A stretch of DNA of 64,000 nucleotides from Cladopsammia gracilis (GCA_022457155.1 JAJGOT010000475.1:360001-424000), one strand, 5' to 3'. Shown: positions 55,701-63,118, numbered from the stretch's first letter. Made by a program: numbers and translations. The notes: a model not told the origin generated them from the letters alone.

Positions 55701-56462
55701 TGAAGTATCAGTGGAGAATCGATAAGTAGCGAAAAGTTTTGAGAAAAAAAAAACAAACATGGCACCTATTCAGCGATCATTTTATTTTGCTCAACGTGGA
55801 TCGCGAAAGTGTTGAATTGCGTCATGAATTGCGCCAAAATTGGGAAGGGAAGGCTTGGGAACTAAGCTGGAACGAGCCTATCTCAGCCTTCGCTCGGTCA
55901 ACCTTTCAGCATCCAATTCATTTTATTGCATCTTTCTCTTCTATTTTTCAGCACTCGGTACAAAAGTACCGGAGATTCCCGAAGACGCTTTAGAGTACGG
56001 AGAGTCAAATTTGTTAAAAACATCTCAGCTGATGAGGTAACGTAGATTTTCCGAGATTAGACTATAATAATAAAAGTAGAAAACAAATTGTAATAATCGC
56101 AATTTCTTTTGCGGCTTTGGTTTCTCAGTGTTGTTTGGAGTTTTGTGTTTGGGCTTTTGCTAAACTCGTTCCCAGGATCTCTCCCTCGCTCCAGGGTTAG
56201 GTTTGTACTTATGCTAGCGTGACAAGTAAAAACCAGTTTTAAAACCGGGGGTGTGGTTCATTGCAGGTACATGGGCATGGCGAATTTCACTGGTATTCCT
56301 GGCCTGACTCTACCAGTTGGTTATGATGACCGCGGCCTTCCTATTGGCCTGCAGATTATGAGTTCTTGGTGGAATGAGCACGTGTTGTTACGCGTTGCTC
56401 ATGCAGCTGAGGGGTTTGTGTCGAAGAAGAAACCTCAAGTTCATTACAACTTGTTGGAATAA
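35179..56462 (+). CDS. Fatty acid amide hydrolase-like amidase (21 coding exons, 607 residues)
   Basis: A membrane-anchored serine amidase of the amidase-signature family, expected to hydrolyse fatty acid amides such as N-acylethanolamines. Coding exons: 35179-35319, 35999-36061, 36594-36628, 36992-37120, 39226-39294, 41483-41603, 42269-42361, 43196-43356, 44613-44698, 45645-45728, 47238-47300, 47869-47910, 48645-48680, 49083-49174, 49814-49850, 50324-50385, 52787-52873, 54621-54683, 55502-55580, 55952-56036, 56267-56462. All have AG/GT borders and join in phase to 608 codons with stop. Residues 4-23 form a hydrophobic anchor. The triad is Lys212 (GIPVAVKEE), Ser289 (GGSSGGSAAA) and Ser313 (GTDGGGSIRIP); the Ser-Ser spacing of 24 equals that of rat FAAH. 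The C-terminus has IPGLTLPVGYDDRGLPIGLQ. Length and layout resemble plant FAAH (about 607 residues) more than mammalian FAAH. An in-frame TGA at 35158-35160 fixes the start. Substrate is inferred. Confidence 0.93.
35590..35773. mobile_element. Palindromic MITE, CACCTTATTCC family (copy 2), intron 1 of the amidase gene
   Basis: CACCTTATTCCAAAATGGCG and GCCAATTTATTATTCTTTGA at the left are mirrored at the right, ending GGAATAAGGTG. TA lies directly outside both ends (35588-35589, 35774-35775), the target of Tc1/mariner elements. The loop contains GAGGCC..GGGCTA words also seen in the other copies. Confidence 0.9.
35925..35956. repeat. (TTAA)n simple repeat
   Basis: A run of ATTAATTA units about 45 bp before exon 2 of the amidase gene. 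Simple sequence only. Confidence 0.8.
36123..36250. mobile_element. Short MITE with AACCCATT..AATGGGTT ends, intron 2
   Basis: TTGAACCCATTAACAACTC at the left and GAGTCAATGGGTTAA at the right are imperfect inverted repeats 128 bp apart. The ends resemble those of the TTAA-flanked element at 5256-7106 (TTAACCCATTGACACC), so it may be a deleted member of the same group. Confidence 0.5.
36887..36950. repeat. Copy of the LINE-flank plus (GTT)n repeat
   Basis: ACAAATCATTCAACTCTTCC through TACATTG followed by (GTT)n matches 25210-25270. It lies in intron 3 of the amidase gene, just before exon 4. Confidence 0.7.
37253..37519. mobile_element. Foldback element, 267 bp, intron 4
   Basis: AAGGGGTGAGTGGAATAAAG, AGTTGATCA-type and TCTCCTTCCAGTTTGTCTTG followed by TATATGCTCAT at the left are mirrored at the right, ending CTTTATTCCACTCACCCCTT. 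The arms are about 105 bp. A TTAACCCATTGACTAC word lies just outside at 37199. No coding capacity. Confidence 0.8.
37720..38026. repeat. (ATT)n and (AT)n microsatellites, intron 4
   Basis: Two simple-sequence runs: (TTA)n at 37742-37777 and (AT)n at 38000-38024. Nothing else was recognised between here and exon 5 except low-complexity AT-rich DNA. Confidence 0.85.
39310..39569. mobile_element. MITE, CAGAAACCCATAAGTGGGTT family (copy 1), intron 5
   Basis: CAGAAACCCATAAGTGGGTT at the left is mirrored by AACCCACTTATGGGTTTCTG at the right. ATACAGT occurs directly outside both ends (39303-39309, 39570-39576), a 7 bp target duplication. About 85-90% similar by eye to the copy at 62842-63118. It begins only 15 bp after exon 5. 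Non-coding; CAG..CTG ends would fit several cut-and-paste groups. Confidence 0.92.
39940..40135. mobile_element. Inverted-repeat element with a tRNA-SINE-like core, intron 5
   Basis: GATAAATAAAGAACGATGGT through GTTAAGCTCGGTAAAGAAAT is mirrored by ATTTCTTTACCGAGCTTAAC and a diverged ATGATCATTCTTTATTCATC. The centre (GCGAAAGGTCATAGGTTTCA, ATTCTGTTGGGGACTCA, then ACATGATGAACATTATATCT) matches 40900-40985, the body of the tRNA-like SINE. It appears that a foldback structure carries SINE sequence. Confidence 0.6.
40860..41005 (+). mobile_element. tRNA-derived SINE
   Basis: Box A TAGCTCAGTGG (40864-40874) and box B GATTTGAATCC (40910-40920) have the spacing of a polymerase III internal promoter, and GCTC..GAGC forms the D-stem while ATGACC..GGTCAT forms the anticodon stem. 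The 3' part after the tRNA-like head is shared with 39985-40080. A functional tRNA is unlikely: the anticodon loop is too long and the acceptor stem does not pair. Confidence 0.7.
41281..41390. repeat. Partial copy of the CCTCGTTCCCAGG element, intron 5
   Basis: ACAAAATGCTCC..GGATTTTTGGAGTA..GGCCTTGTCCA..GAGAAGGCCCT..GACAAGGTTG matches 51899-52009, the right end of the 654 bp element. The left end is missing. Confidence 0.65.
42269..42361 (+). CDS. Amidase gene: exon 7 with the catalytic lysine
   Basis: Thirty-one codons including KPLSVMDGIPVAVKEEYNV. The Lys of GIPVAVK (residue 212) corresponds to the general acid/base lysine of amidase-signature enzymes (Lys142 in rat FAAH). It opens with ATG by chance; the frame is continuous from exon 6, which ends on a codon border. 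Confidence 0.9.
44252..44540. repeat. G-rich tandem duplication, about 140 bp x 2, intron 8
   Basis: AACATTGAGCCCACAATATG..ACTGGTCACC..GGAGCAAAAAATG..GGGGAGGGTCG is followed by a second unit starting AACATTGAGCCCATCATATG. A third diverged piece is at 46316-46442 (CCCATGGCGTCGGCGTTGGA, GTAGAGCAAAATGTGC). The plus strand is purine/G-rich throughout. Confidence 0.7.
44613..45728 (+). CDS. Amidase gene: exons 9 and 10 with the signature and both catalytic serines
   Basis: Exon 9 (44613-44698) carries NHYTGGSSGGSAAAVAAG up to a split Gly codon; exon 10 (45645-45728) carries LCPVALGTDGGGSIRIPAAV and CGVVGIK. Ser289 is the bridging serine and Ser313 the nucleophile by family analogy. The 946 bp intron between holds a palindromic MITE (45124-45302). 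The frame across the junction is kept (phase 1). Confidence 0.92.
45124..45302. mobile_element. Palindromic MITE, TA-flanked (copy 3), intron 9
   Basis: GACCACTTTCATAATGGCGG and CTTTTATATGTATGTTAATT are mirrored at the right, ending CCATTATGAAAGTGGTC. TA lies outside both ends (45122-45123, 45303-45304). Shares the GGCGGCC, TTAATTAGCC and GAGGCCA..GGGCTAA-type inner words with the copies at 22528 and 35590, though the outermost 11 bp differ. Confidence 0.9.
45761..46002. mobile_element. MITE carrying a nested MITE, intron 10
   Basis: Outer ends GGGGCAATTCAATAAAACTT and AAGTTTTATTGAATTGACCCC are inverted repeats starting 32 bp after exon 10. Inside is a hairpin AATTTACAAGTGTAGC..(GCTACACTTGTAAATT) and then the separate 120 bp palindrome 45850-45969. 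Confidence 0.85.
45850..45969. mobile_element. Nested 120 bp palindrome with TA duplication
   Basis: GGCCCAGTTCAAACGTCGAA through CTTCACATGTGCCGAACCTA and ATGCAAAT is mirrored almost without error, ending TTCGACGTTTGAACTGGGCC. TA lies outside both ends (45848-45849, 45970-45971). The loop is only about 26 bp. A recent, mariner-type MITE by its target and its arm identity. Confidence 0.92.
46140..46311. mobile_element. GCGATCGCAA-rich hairpins and a GGTTTCCATAT TIR element
   Basis: 46145-46215 folds as TTGCGATTGCGTTCGCAGAG with CTCTGCGATCGCAATCGCAA. Next to it, TGGTTTCCATATGATCGCAA (46223) is mirrored by TTGCGATTATATGGAAACCA (46311). Two adjacent foldback units rich in GATCGC words. The short open frames here in several phases come from the repeat. 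Confidence 0.65.
46374..46410. repeat. Poly-T/poly-G homopolymer tract, intron 10
   Basis: About 20 T followed by about 14 G, in the third copy of the G-rich unit. Lengths are likely to be unstable and prone to sequencing error. Confidence 0.8.
47310..47720. repeat. Old retroelement-like repeat with (ATTC)n tail, intron 11
   Basis: TGGTTAGACCTTCACGTGGC, GGCGGTCCCGTATCCGATGG and GGGACGTAAAAGAACCACTG resemble conserved 3' sequence of interspersed retroelements, and the block ends TGCTATATAAGTCATCCATT (CATT)n at about 47715, a typical microsatellite tail. No reverse transcriptase is present. Assignment is by appearance. Confidence 0.45.
48173..48232. repeat. Poly-T/poly-G tract, intron 12
   Basis: T-run followed by about 45 bases that are nearly all G, flanked by a purine-rich segment to 48460. 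Potential G-quadruplex-forming sequence on the plus strand, in an intron. Length in the assembly is uncertain. Confidence 0.75.
49430..49765. repeat. Minisatellite, about 108 bp x 3, intron 14
   Basis: Each unit reads GTGTGACCATTCAAATGAAA, GCTATTGAGCAGTACTTTCC, CTGTACAAGGTGGTTCTAAC and TTTTGAGTCTGTGGATGAAA. The same words in reverse orientation form the arrays at 52430-52690 and 63680-63840. Confidence 0.9.
50448..50872. mobile_element. TIR element, 425 bp, GTAAACACC ends, intron 16
   Basis: GTAAACACCTGCATATAAGAACA-type left end (50448 on) is mirrored by TGTTCTTATATGCGGGTGTTTAC ending at 50872, with one or two mismatches over 23 bp. The interior repeats AAGAACA words. No open frame. It starts 62 bp after exon 16. 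Confidence 0.8.
51357..52010. mobile_element. TIR element, 654 bp, CCAACCTCGTTCCCAGGGCC ends, intron 16
   Basis: CCAACCTCGTTCCCAGGGCC TTCT at the left is a perfect reverse complement of AGAAGGCCCTGGGAACGAGG TTGG at the right, and CCAAAATGGCGG inside pairs with CCGCCATTTTG. A partial copy is at 41281-41390. No transposase-like frame. Confidence 0.85.
52038..52322. mobile_element. MITE, 285 bp, TA-flanked, intron 16
   Basis: CACCAAAATGAAGAAACGTC and GGGTGAAAAGCATGAACTAT, GAACGATGCGACC are mirrored by GGTCTCATCGTTCATGGTTT and CACGGGTCAACGCTTCTTCA, ending ATTTAGTG. The inverted arms are about 55 bp with several mismatches. TA lies outside both ends (52036-52037, 52323-52324). Confidence 0.85.
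52430..52690. repeat. Minisatellite, about 82-115 bp x 3, reverse orientation, intron 16
   Basis: Units read TACTGCTGAAGAGGTTTCAT, TTGAATGGTCACACCATAGG, ATTTCATCCACAGACTCAAA and AGTTAGAACAAATGGTACCA, the reverse complement of the array at 49430. The last unit runs into CTCCATAACTGACTCTGGGA, also seen after the single unit at 63790. Confidence 0.9.
53270..53810 (-). mobile_element. CR1/Jockey-like LINE C-terminal fragment, intron 17
   Basis: The minus strand reads YLGVTIHHKLS, then VKKANSSVGFLRRNLQIHQK, then AYKTLVRPQIEYASTVWDPF, then RCVTAMLNELGWRSLVQRRA and TYLQYSFLSRTIKQWNNLPA. The order LGV.I...L.., FLRRNL, AYK.LVRP..EYA..VWDP, L.W..L..RR, SFF.RTI..WN.LP is that of the C-terminal region after the reverse transcriptase. 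One stop interrupts the first block and there is one frame change. A relic inside the amidase gene in opposite orientation. Confidence 0.88.
54030..54211. mobile_element. Palindromic MITE, 182 bp, TA-flanked, intron 17
   Basis: GACAAATTCGGCTAACGCAT TGTTGTACC and AAACCTTCTGGGAATAAGA, TTCTTTGTTC are mirrored at the right, ending ATGCGTTAGCCGAATTTGTC. TA is outside both ends (54028-54029, 54212-54213). Arms about 80 bp. Confidence 0.9.
54280..54586. mobile_element. MITE with TACATTTAGAGC ends, 34 bp before exon 18
   Basis: TACATTTAGAGCAATTTTCA and ATTGAGTGTCG at the left are mirrored by CGACACAATTGAAAATCGCT and CTAAAATGTA at the right. Its middle (CGATTGGTTTTGGTTCTACT, TGATTGGTTGAGAAAGTGGC) recurs, reversed, at about 46010-46110. 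The right end is only 34 bp upstream of exon 18, so the element probably supplies DNA close to or overlapping that exon's branch-point region. Confidence 0.8.
55110..55272. mobile_element. Near-perfect 163 bp palindrome, intron 18
   Basis: TATGCGTCTGTCCTCTTATT, GATGATAAAATTCGTCATAA and CATTGTCAAAGT at the left are mirrored without a seen mismatch at the right. The centre GCTGTGGATCCACAGC (55184-55199) is itself a palindrome, leaving essentially no loop. A diverged part (ATCATCAATAAGAGTACAGA) also occurs alone at 54862-54885. Foldback element or young inverted duplication. Confidence 0.9.
56267..56462 (+). CDS. Amidase gene: last exon
   Basis: Codes for the C-terminal 65 codons with stop: MGMANFTGIPGLTLPVGYDD, GLPIGLQIMSSWWNEHVLLR and a short tail ending HYNLLE. 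The IPxLxLPVGYxxxGLPIGLQ block is a hallmark of the family's C-terminus. A possible polyadenylation signal AATAAA lies at 56530-56535. Confidence 0.93.
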
Positions 56463-56529
56463 GATAAACAACAAACTGTAACCGTCCAATATCACAGGGT
56501 ATAGCGCTAAAATCAAGTTACTTGTAATC

Positions 56530-56535
56530 AATAAA
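56530..56535 (+). promoter_or_regulatory. Candidate polyadenylation signal AATAAA of the amidase gene
   Basis: AATAAA occurs 68 bases after the stop codon at 56462. It is the first canonical signal downstream, so a short 3' UTR is likely. Confidence 0.6.
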
Positions 56536-56905
56536 GGGGTTAGTTTATGAAGAAACTGTGGCTCTGCGTCAGTAAAACATGAAAATCTGGTTTCATCAAC
56601 TGGAAACTGATTTAAAAGCTGACACTTCGAGCCGTAGCCCTTCGTCGGAGCGCATCCGCAAGCCTATCAGCCGCGCTCGAAACCTCGGCTTTATGAATCG
56701 TTTTACGGTGGCCAAATTACTTTTAATCAATTCGCATATTAAAGTTTATCAATTAAAAATCAAACACAATATTCACTAGTTTGTTCTGGACTGCAAAGAT
56801 TGTATTGTGATAGTTCTCTCCCCACCTGCTTGCCTTTTCGTTCGCATATCTTTTCTTTCTTTTCCTGGTGAAGCGCCGCACTTTGTTTATCACATTCTTA
56901 AGGTC

Positions 56906-57027
56906 TGGCTAAACTAGGAAACATTGTTGCGGAGGCAAATGTTTCCCAATTTAGCCGCGCGGGAAACATATGTTGCGGAAACAGATTTTGATGCTCGGAA
57001 ACAACAAAATGTTTTTGCCTCAGGTCA

Positions 57028-57060
<33 letters not shown>

Positions 57061-57227
57061 TTCCGAAACATATGTTTCCCAGTTTAGCCACCATGAAAGC
57101 AATGTTGACTAGTTTCCAGTACTGCTCACTAAAAATGTTTCCTAGCAACGGCGTGCGGACCGGCGAGCGTACAACAATGCACATGCGTGACCCTTTGTTT
57201 CCGAAACAATGTTTCCTCGTTTAGCCA
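56906..57227. mobile_element. MITE with GGCTAAAC..GTTTAGCC ends, 322 bp
   Basis: TGGCTAAACTAGGAAACATT at the left is mirrored by AATGTTTCCTCGTTTAGCCA at the right. The interior repeats GTTTCC and GGAAAC words, and an inner TATGTTTCCCAGTTTAGCCA at about 57070 suggests a duplicated end. Non-coding; lies downstream of the amidase gene. Confidence 0.75.
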
Positions 57228-57474
57228 CCGGAGCAGTAAAACATTTTGTTAGCTTCCCGCTAATTTAGCCACCCCGGCTTCGGCAGATAACACAAACTTT
57301 GGCCTTCATAATTATCGCTATCATGCTCAACCTCGTCCAATAATTGTTAATTCCCTGGCCTGTTGTTAACTTTCTTGAAATGTATTTTTAAAAAATGCAG
57401 TTCGCGCGCTAGTGAACAAGGAGAACGGCTGCGTGGAAAAAGCGAGGCTCGGTCATCTTTCCTGTCACTCACTG

Positions 57475-58142
57475 CCTGCGGCCGCACTTGTTGAGTTAAC
57501 TGGGTTATTTTTTTAGTAACCCGGTTAAAATAACTCGGTGAAAAGGTGTCTGTAATGAAATAACCGAGTTTATTTTTCTGAGCGGCCGCACTTCATAAGG
57601 TTGAAATTTGAACGTGAGAGATCATGTTATCATTTGCTAGCGAGAGCTGTACAAAACAATACGATTAATGAGCGAAAACAATGCTCTGCACGTGCATTTT
57701 ACATATTGTTATTCCCTGCAAAACAACCTCGTCAAATGATCAAATTATAGGTTTTGTGGAGAACATAAACACACGACGGTTTTCGTTTCTCTATTTGAAA
57801 TTGAAAGTCGTCCCTACGATAGCCTGCGAGCAAGCGCTCGGGTCCCTACGAAGGTCTACGAATTCAACAGGAAGCCAAAAATTACCGCGTAAGCGAAGAT
57901 GATTGACAGATAGGGAAAGTTAACCTGCCCTAAAATAAACTACCTAACGAGGTGGTTTGAATAAACCTAACCCGGTTAAAAAAATCTATTGCTCTTTAAT
58001 TAATTTCCATGGGAACCGCTAACACGGTTAAAATTCGGTGAACGCCAAAAATACGCGGCCGCATCAGGAATTTTGTTAAACCAGTTAATTTTAATTAGTT
58101 AATTGCAAATAACCGGGTTAACTACTCTAGTGCGGCCGCAGC
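57475..58142. mobile_element. TIR element, 668 bp, CTGCGGCCGCACT ends
   Basis: CTGCGGCCGCACTTGTTGAG TTAACTGGGTTATT at the left is mirrored by AATAACCGGGTTAACTACTC TAGTGCGGCCGCAG at the right. CACTG lies outside both ends (57470-57474, 58143-58147), a possible 5 bp duplication. GCGGCCGC recurs inside at about 57580 and 58054 and AACCCGGTTA words are repeated. No transposase. Confidence 0.8.
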
Positions 58143-58149
58143 CACTGTC

Positions 58150-58955
58150 TATCAGCTCACAACACAAGCAACAAGCCTGCAACTGCGGCTTCCGTGCAGA
58201 AGGGGGTAGGGGAGAGTTCGCGCGCGAACTCTGTGGTAAATGACCAATTCACCCTCCCCTCTCTGGAGTCTCTGTGCAAATACTTGCGACACACAACACA
58301 TGTAGAAATGGCATTTGTACTGATACATTTTTAATATATCGAGTTTAGTACAACAGGTATAATACAAACACAAAATTAGCTATGTTAATTTTTCTCTTAC
58401 TTCTTTTAAAGTATATACAAATCGCGCGCTTTTCCATAAACGTTCGGATTTGTTTTACCCGATTTTACAATTGGTGTGTTTGCGGAAACTGTCAGTGTTG
58501 AAAAATCACCCGAGCTCCGCCCTTTTCAGTCAGTAAAAGGATCAGACATATCATTAATATGCTGGAAAAAGGGAAAAAATTCGCAGCAAGGATTCTGTTT
58601 TGTTTTGACCAAAGCGGCATATATATTTCACAGCGTGAAGTTGTTAGTTGCGCTTTGTCTATCGATCTGACGCTATACTCGGCTTATCACACGACTGCAC
58701 GGTGATATAAATATCATATTGTATAAATATATATAAACTTTGACACTTTATAACAGTCCGTATCTCCAAAGATACGTCAATTGAATCTTAAAGGAGGAAG
58801 AAAAGTTCCACTTCAGCTTCGTTGTTCCACCTTGTTCCCCCAAAACAGCACTGAAATACTGGAATTAATGCAAAACTATCTTCACACAAAATTTCATTTT
58901 TTTGTCAGGTGTTTGAAACGCCATCAATTCAAGTTCGATCGAGCTCAGAAGTGCT
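58150..58955. other. Non-coding stretch between repeat and small ORF
   Basis: Contains GTTCGCGCGCGAACTC, a short perfect palindrome, at about 58216, and AT-rich DNA near 58700-58750. Probably includes the 3' UTR of the minus-strand reading frame at 58959-59294. No other feature seen. Confidence 0.35.
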
Positions 58956-58958
58956 TGT

Positions 58959-59294
58959 TCACATCCTATTCACAATGTCAGCGCTTAGTCCTAAATCAGG
59001 CAGCACATAAAGTTTGTCCAGTTCAAGTACGTAGCACAGTCTTGTAATCATTTCTTCATCCACGGCGTCCATTTCGCGTCGACACGAGGAGGCCAATCTG
59101 TCGGCTTCATAACGCTGCCAGCTTGAGTCGACCTGCTTTTTTACTTGCGGACGATAGTGTAGAGTAGATCTTTGGCTGAATGGAGCAAAACTTTGACGAG
59201 AAGGAGAAGTGAAATGAGCAAATTGAGGCTGTGGAACAGGAGAAAAGACGTCACCCATTGCTGTTGTGTTGCCGTGAAAATCCATGCTTTCCAT
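58959..59294 (-). CDS. Uncharacterised 111-residue protein, probably single exon
   Basis: Starts MESMDFHGNTTAMGDVFSPV and ends LGLSADIVNRM. The first 60 residues are Ser/Pro/Gln/Phe-rich (SPVPQPQFAHFTSPSRQSFA) and probably disordered. Residues 55-100 are charged and helix-like (SSWQRYEADRLASSCRREMD, AVDEEMITRLCYVLELDKLY), with regularly spaced Leu/Met/Tyr. I do not recognise the family. Clean codon structure, a second Met close behind the first (residue 4) and a TATA-like box upstream support a real gene, but it could be part of a longer spliced one. Confidence 0.55.
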   Translation of the reverse strand: MESMDFHGNTTAMGDVFSPVPQPQFAHFTSPSRQSFAPFSQRSTLHYRPQVKKQVDSSWQRYEADRLASSCRREMDAVDEEMITRLCYVLELDKLYVLPDLGLSADIVNRM

Positions 59295-59656
59295 GTGATT
59301 TTACCACCGCGCCTTAAAAGCACCTGTTGAATTAGTGTTGTTCGATGAATTTTCCACCAGAAAAGCGCAAAATAGAAACTGTATCAGCTTTGAGATGGCG
59401 ATGATTGTTTCCGACAAATTTGATTTAGTCTTGCAGACGAATTCTGAAAATTGTTATTACTTGCGTTAAAAATATTCCGCTGGCACTTGCGAACCTCTAT
59501 GAACTCGGCTCTTGAAAGACCAGAAGAGACGAAAAAATTATTCTTGATGATGTTAAAGATTCAGTTAAATATCTTTCGTATTCCACAATTTACCTTGCTG
59601 ACAAGCTTCAAGTTGTTCTCACTGTCACTCACAAATCAATGTCTGTTTGGCGGCAG

Positions 59657-59664
59657 TTTTTATA
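59657..59664 (-). promoter_or_regulatory. TATA-like box TATAAAAA upstream of the 111-residue frame
   Basis: On the minus strand GGTATAAAAACTGCC lies about 360 bp before the ATG at 59292-59294. If used, transcription would start near 59630 and give a 5' UTR of about 330 bases. Position and context are compatible; activity is inferred. Confidence 0.4.
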
Positions 59665-59699
59665 CCTTCGAGTGTTTCGCAACTCTTTCTTTTGTCACG

Positions 59700-62290
59700 C
59701 GTTATCTCTGTTTACTTTAAATTGAAAGCCCGGCAAGATGTTGTCTCTTTGTTATTCCTCGGTCGGTTTATGCAAATCTAACAAGATGCTAACAAATAGA
59801 GCTCACGTGGACTCGCAAAAGAACAAATACAACACCGACAAAAAAACGCAGACAATAAAAGAAACGTCAAATTATTCGTTTTACGCGTTGAGACGCGTTG
59901 AGCAATATGTAAAACCAAATGATTGCTCAAGAAGGAACCCATTCGCGACATTTATTGTGAAATTTTTTTAAAGGCAGGAAACGTGTGTTTCAAACCCAAG
60001 CGATCATATATAGAAACAATAATATACAATGTTAGTCTTTTCTTTTTTTAGAAAGTTTAACACCTGGGTATTTCCCATAAAAAATGATGGGCCAAACAAA
60101 AGCCGGTTTGACAAGGCGGCAAAATCTGAATTTGCTTCGTGAAGTAGACAGGAAACTTAAACTCAGTAAGAAGCATTTATCTATAAAAGAAACCATTTCC
60201 ACTGAAGAGAAACGTTTGTTATAATAAATATGAAAAAAACATATCAGCCCACAAGTGGCGAAACGCTATAATTATATTTCGCGTTGTCCGCGGCCATGGT
60301 TTCTCGCCTGTTGTTCAACGCTGCCGCCTTTTCATGGACGCCGTGAAAACTTAACCGGCTGTGTTTGTAACCAACTTTTCAATTTACGTTACACAATTAA
60401 TGCAGTCCATCTTGACCTTATAGGAATTATTTTAAAAACATTTAATAACAAGTGGAAGTCATTACAAAGTCGCAGTCAATTTTGTGGTTTGTGGTTTAGT
60501 TTTTAACACAGGAACAAATCTAACATTTGTTGTTACAATACGATACAAAAAACATCACCTAACTTTTGTCTATGAATTATACACACGAGGCACTTGAATA
60601 CAAATCTCTCGGTGTGCTCTCATTATCGATTTTCTAAACAATTTAGGCCTTGCTATTTTCAAGCAAAACTGCATTTCTGAAAAGTTCCGCAAGTCAACGT
60701 TTGGAGAAGCAAACTGTGACTGCATGACCGTCAAAAATAGTAATTTTCCAGTTAAAGATTTTGTGTTTGCAACGATCACCTCATGAACTTATTTCAGTAT
60801 AATGCGTGTGCTGTACTTGTCACGGTTTTATTTGTATGGCTTTACTACCCATATGCTGTATATTTATTTCACTTCCCAAAAAGTGACGACATCTCTAAAG
60901 TTTCTATTTCGGAGTGATATCTTACAGTCAAGTTACTTTGTACTAACTTTTGAGTATAAAAAAATGCTAGATGGAAAAATACAGTAAAGAGTCATATTTT
61001 ACAATGCCGGCGCGGTTTGGCTGATAACAAAACGTGTTGATTTGATATACTCTTGAAAAGACGCATATAGGTTCTCCATGTTGAGATTAAATATTGTTTA
61101 AAAAAAGTCGCATGTTCAATAGCTAGTGTTAAAAATTTGAAACACTCGATCAGAAAGCGGTGAACCAAACATTAATTTAACGAAGTATTTTGCTTTCTTA
61201 ATTTGAGTATTTTGTTCACACAAGTTTATTTTCTTTAACTAGAGATATTTCACAACTTTTTCGCTTACTTAAATCACACAATAAACCACGTAGTCTTTGG
61301 TGTCAAATAAACCATCTGCTTTTCGGAATTGTGCGATTTTGTGTTTTTGCTTGAAAAACTTTGCTCCTGTAAAAGATGTGAATCTTTGAGGTAAGAAGAG
61401 ATGCAGAAAATTCACATAAAGCACGAAACATGAATCACGGCTTTCTTAAAAAATGAAAAAAAAAAAATTTACTTATAAAACTTTTTTTTAATGTTTTCGC
61501 GGTAAATTCAACAATAGGACAAACAACACAACAATGGACCCTAACCCTAAAAACAATAGCAGCTGTGTTTTACCGGGCCAATGAAAATAGAGGTTTCGAA
61601 GAGCTGCAACCCTACTGGGGGGTAAATTCGCATTTCCGAGTTTAGATAAACAAAGGACGTATTCATTAATATGACCCGTAATTATGGGATCAAACGACAA
61701 ACGGAGGAAAAAGTAGATCGATGACAGTTTTTTTTTTTACCTTTTGTTAAAATATAGGTGTTTATTATGGTTAAAGAGCTCCCAAGATTACTTTTTATAA
61801 GCTACAAAAGTGTTATGGGCAAAATTATCGAAAATTCTTGACCGGGAGTTGCGGTGTCCGAGAAAAAATCTTCAACAAAGTCTCACCTAGTGCTGTTTTT
61901 GTTTCGAACCACAACAATTAGTAAACACAACTGCCCCAAATAGCACGTTTTTTTAATTCACTGAACCAGGAAACTGCTATTCAAAACTTGTGAAAATATT
62001 GCACCTGTCATTAATAGAACACCTCGGCTCGTGTCACTTGCGAGTGCCTCAGCAACAGTACACATGGATGGCACGCGTCGTCGAACGATGGCGATTGCCT
62101 GTTCGCAGGCAGAACAATTGATCAGAAAAGCTGAGTGTCGCGTGTGCAGGTGGCACGTGCCTTATTCAAAGTAAGCCATTCAAGGCACAATAATGGTTTT
62201 AAATGGGTTATTTATGTACTGAATAGATTTCTTAACCTCTTAACCTAACGAAAAGTAAGTATAGGAAATTAAGTACAATATTTGAACAGA
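59700..62290. other. Non-coding stretch
   Basis: AT-rich DNA without a frame I can assign or a repeat border I can place. Short open frames near 59738-59971 and 60255-60506 show no domain. At 61446-61462 there is a poly-A run followed by Ts. Nothing else supported. Confidence 0.4.
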
Positions 62291-62297
62291 TGGTATA

Positions 62298-62447
62298 GCG
62301 ATATTTCTCGTTACGTCACCTATTGTTACTAATGTGCCTACCGGAGAACTATTGGCTGTTGAAACAAATAGTTCTTTTGTTAAAAAGTTGGCAAATTTGA
62401 ATAACAAAACAAATTTGACGTAATGTTTGTAAACAGAGAAATATCGC
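62298..62447. mobile_element. MITE, 150 bp, GCGATATTTCTC ends, TA-flanked
   Basis: GCGATATTTCTCGTTACGTCA at the left (GCGATATTTCTC then TTACGTCA) is mirrored by TGACGTAA..GAGAAATATCGC at the right with a small insertion. TA is outside both ends (62296-62297, 62448-62449). Non-coding. Confidence 0.85.
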
Positions 62448-62841
62448 TATTGTCGCAAATAGGTTACTTCCTAGTAATTGCTTTCAAAATAATGAGTTCA
62501 TTTGGAGTAAGAAAATAAACAGCAATCGACGGATGATTTTAGGTCGACTTAAAAGATCGTTGAAGTCCATACTGAAATTTTTGAAAATGAATTACTCGGT
62601 TATATCCTCAAATTCCACTTGAAACATCATTTCACATTTCTAAAGAACAGAAACCGTGCACCGATATATCGTGTTTTCACGAGTATCGCATAATATGAAA
62701 GCAAAGAAACGAAAGTGGCTAAAAATTCAAAATTTCACGAGAATGGCAAGTTTGATTTTTAAACTTAAATTTGCTGAATTGTAATCCACTTCCTTCCTGG
62801 TAATCCTGCAATTTATCCCCAGACTACTTGTTGTGTTTTGC

Positions 62842-63118
62842 CAGAAACCCATAAGTGGGTTGAAACGTGTAACGCGCATTCACAGCTTCCGAAATATTCA
62901 TTTTTTGCTTAGTACTATATTTGGAAACCCCTCGGTCCCTCGAGATTGGGATTTATGTATGGCAGCAAGTTGTTCTAGCGAATTGATTGGTTAATATTTT
63001 TATCTTGATTTTCCAAATACGGCTGTAACAACTTCTAAGCAAATTGAATAATCGGAAGCTTGTTTTGAAGCGTACAAGAGACAGTTGCACAACAGTTCAA
63101 CCCACTTATGGGTTTCTG
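62842..63118. mobile_element. MITE, CAGAAACCCATAAGTGGGTT family (copy 2)
   Basis: Same ends and same interior order as 39310-39569 (CGCGCATTCACAGCTTCCGA, GGAAACCCCTCGGTCCC, TCGGAAGCTTGTTTTGAAGC). GTTTTGC is directly outside both ends (62835-62841, 63119-63125), again a 7 bp target duplication. Slightly longer than copy 1 owing to small insertions. Confidence 0.93.
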
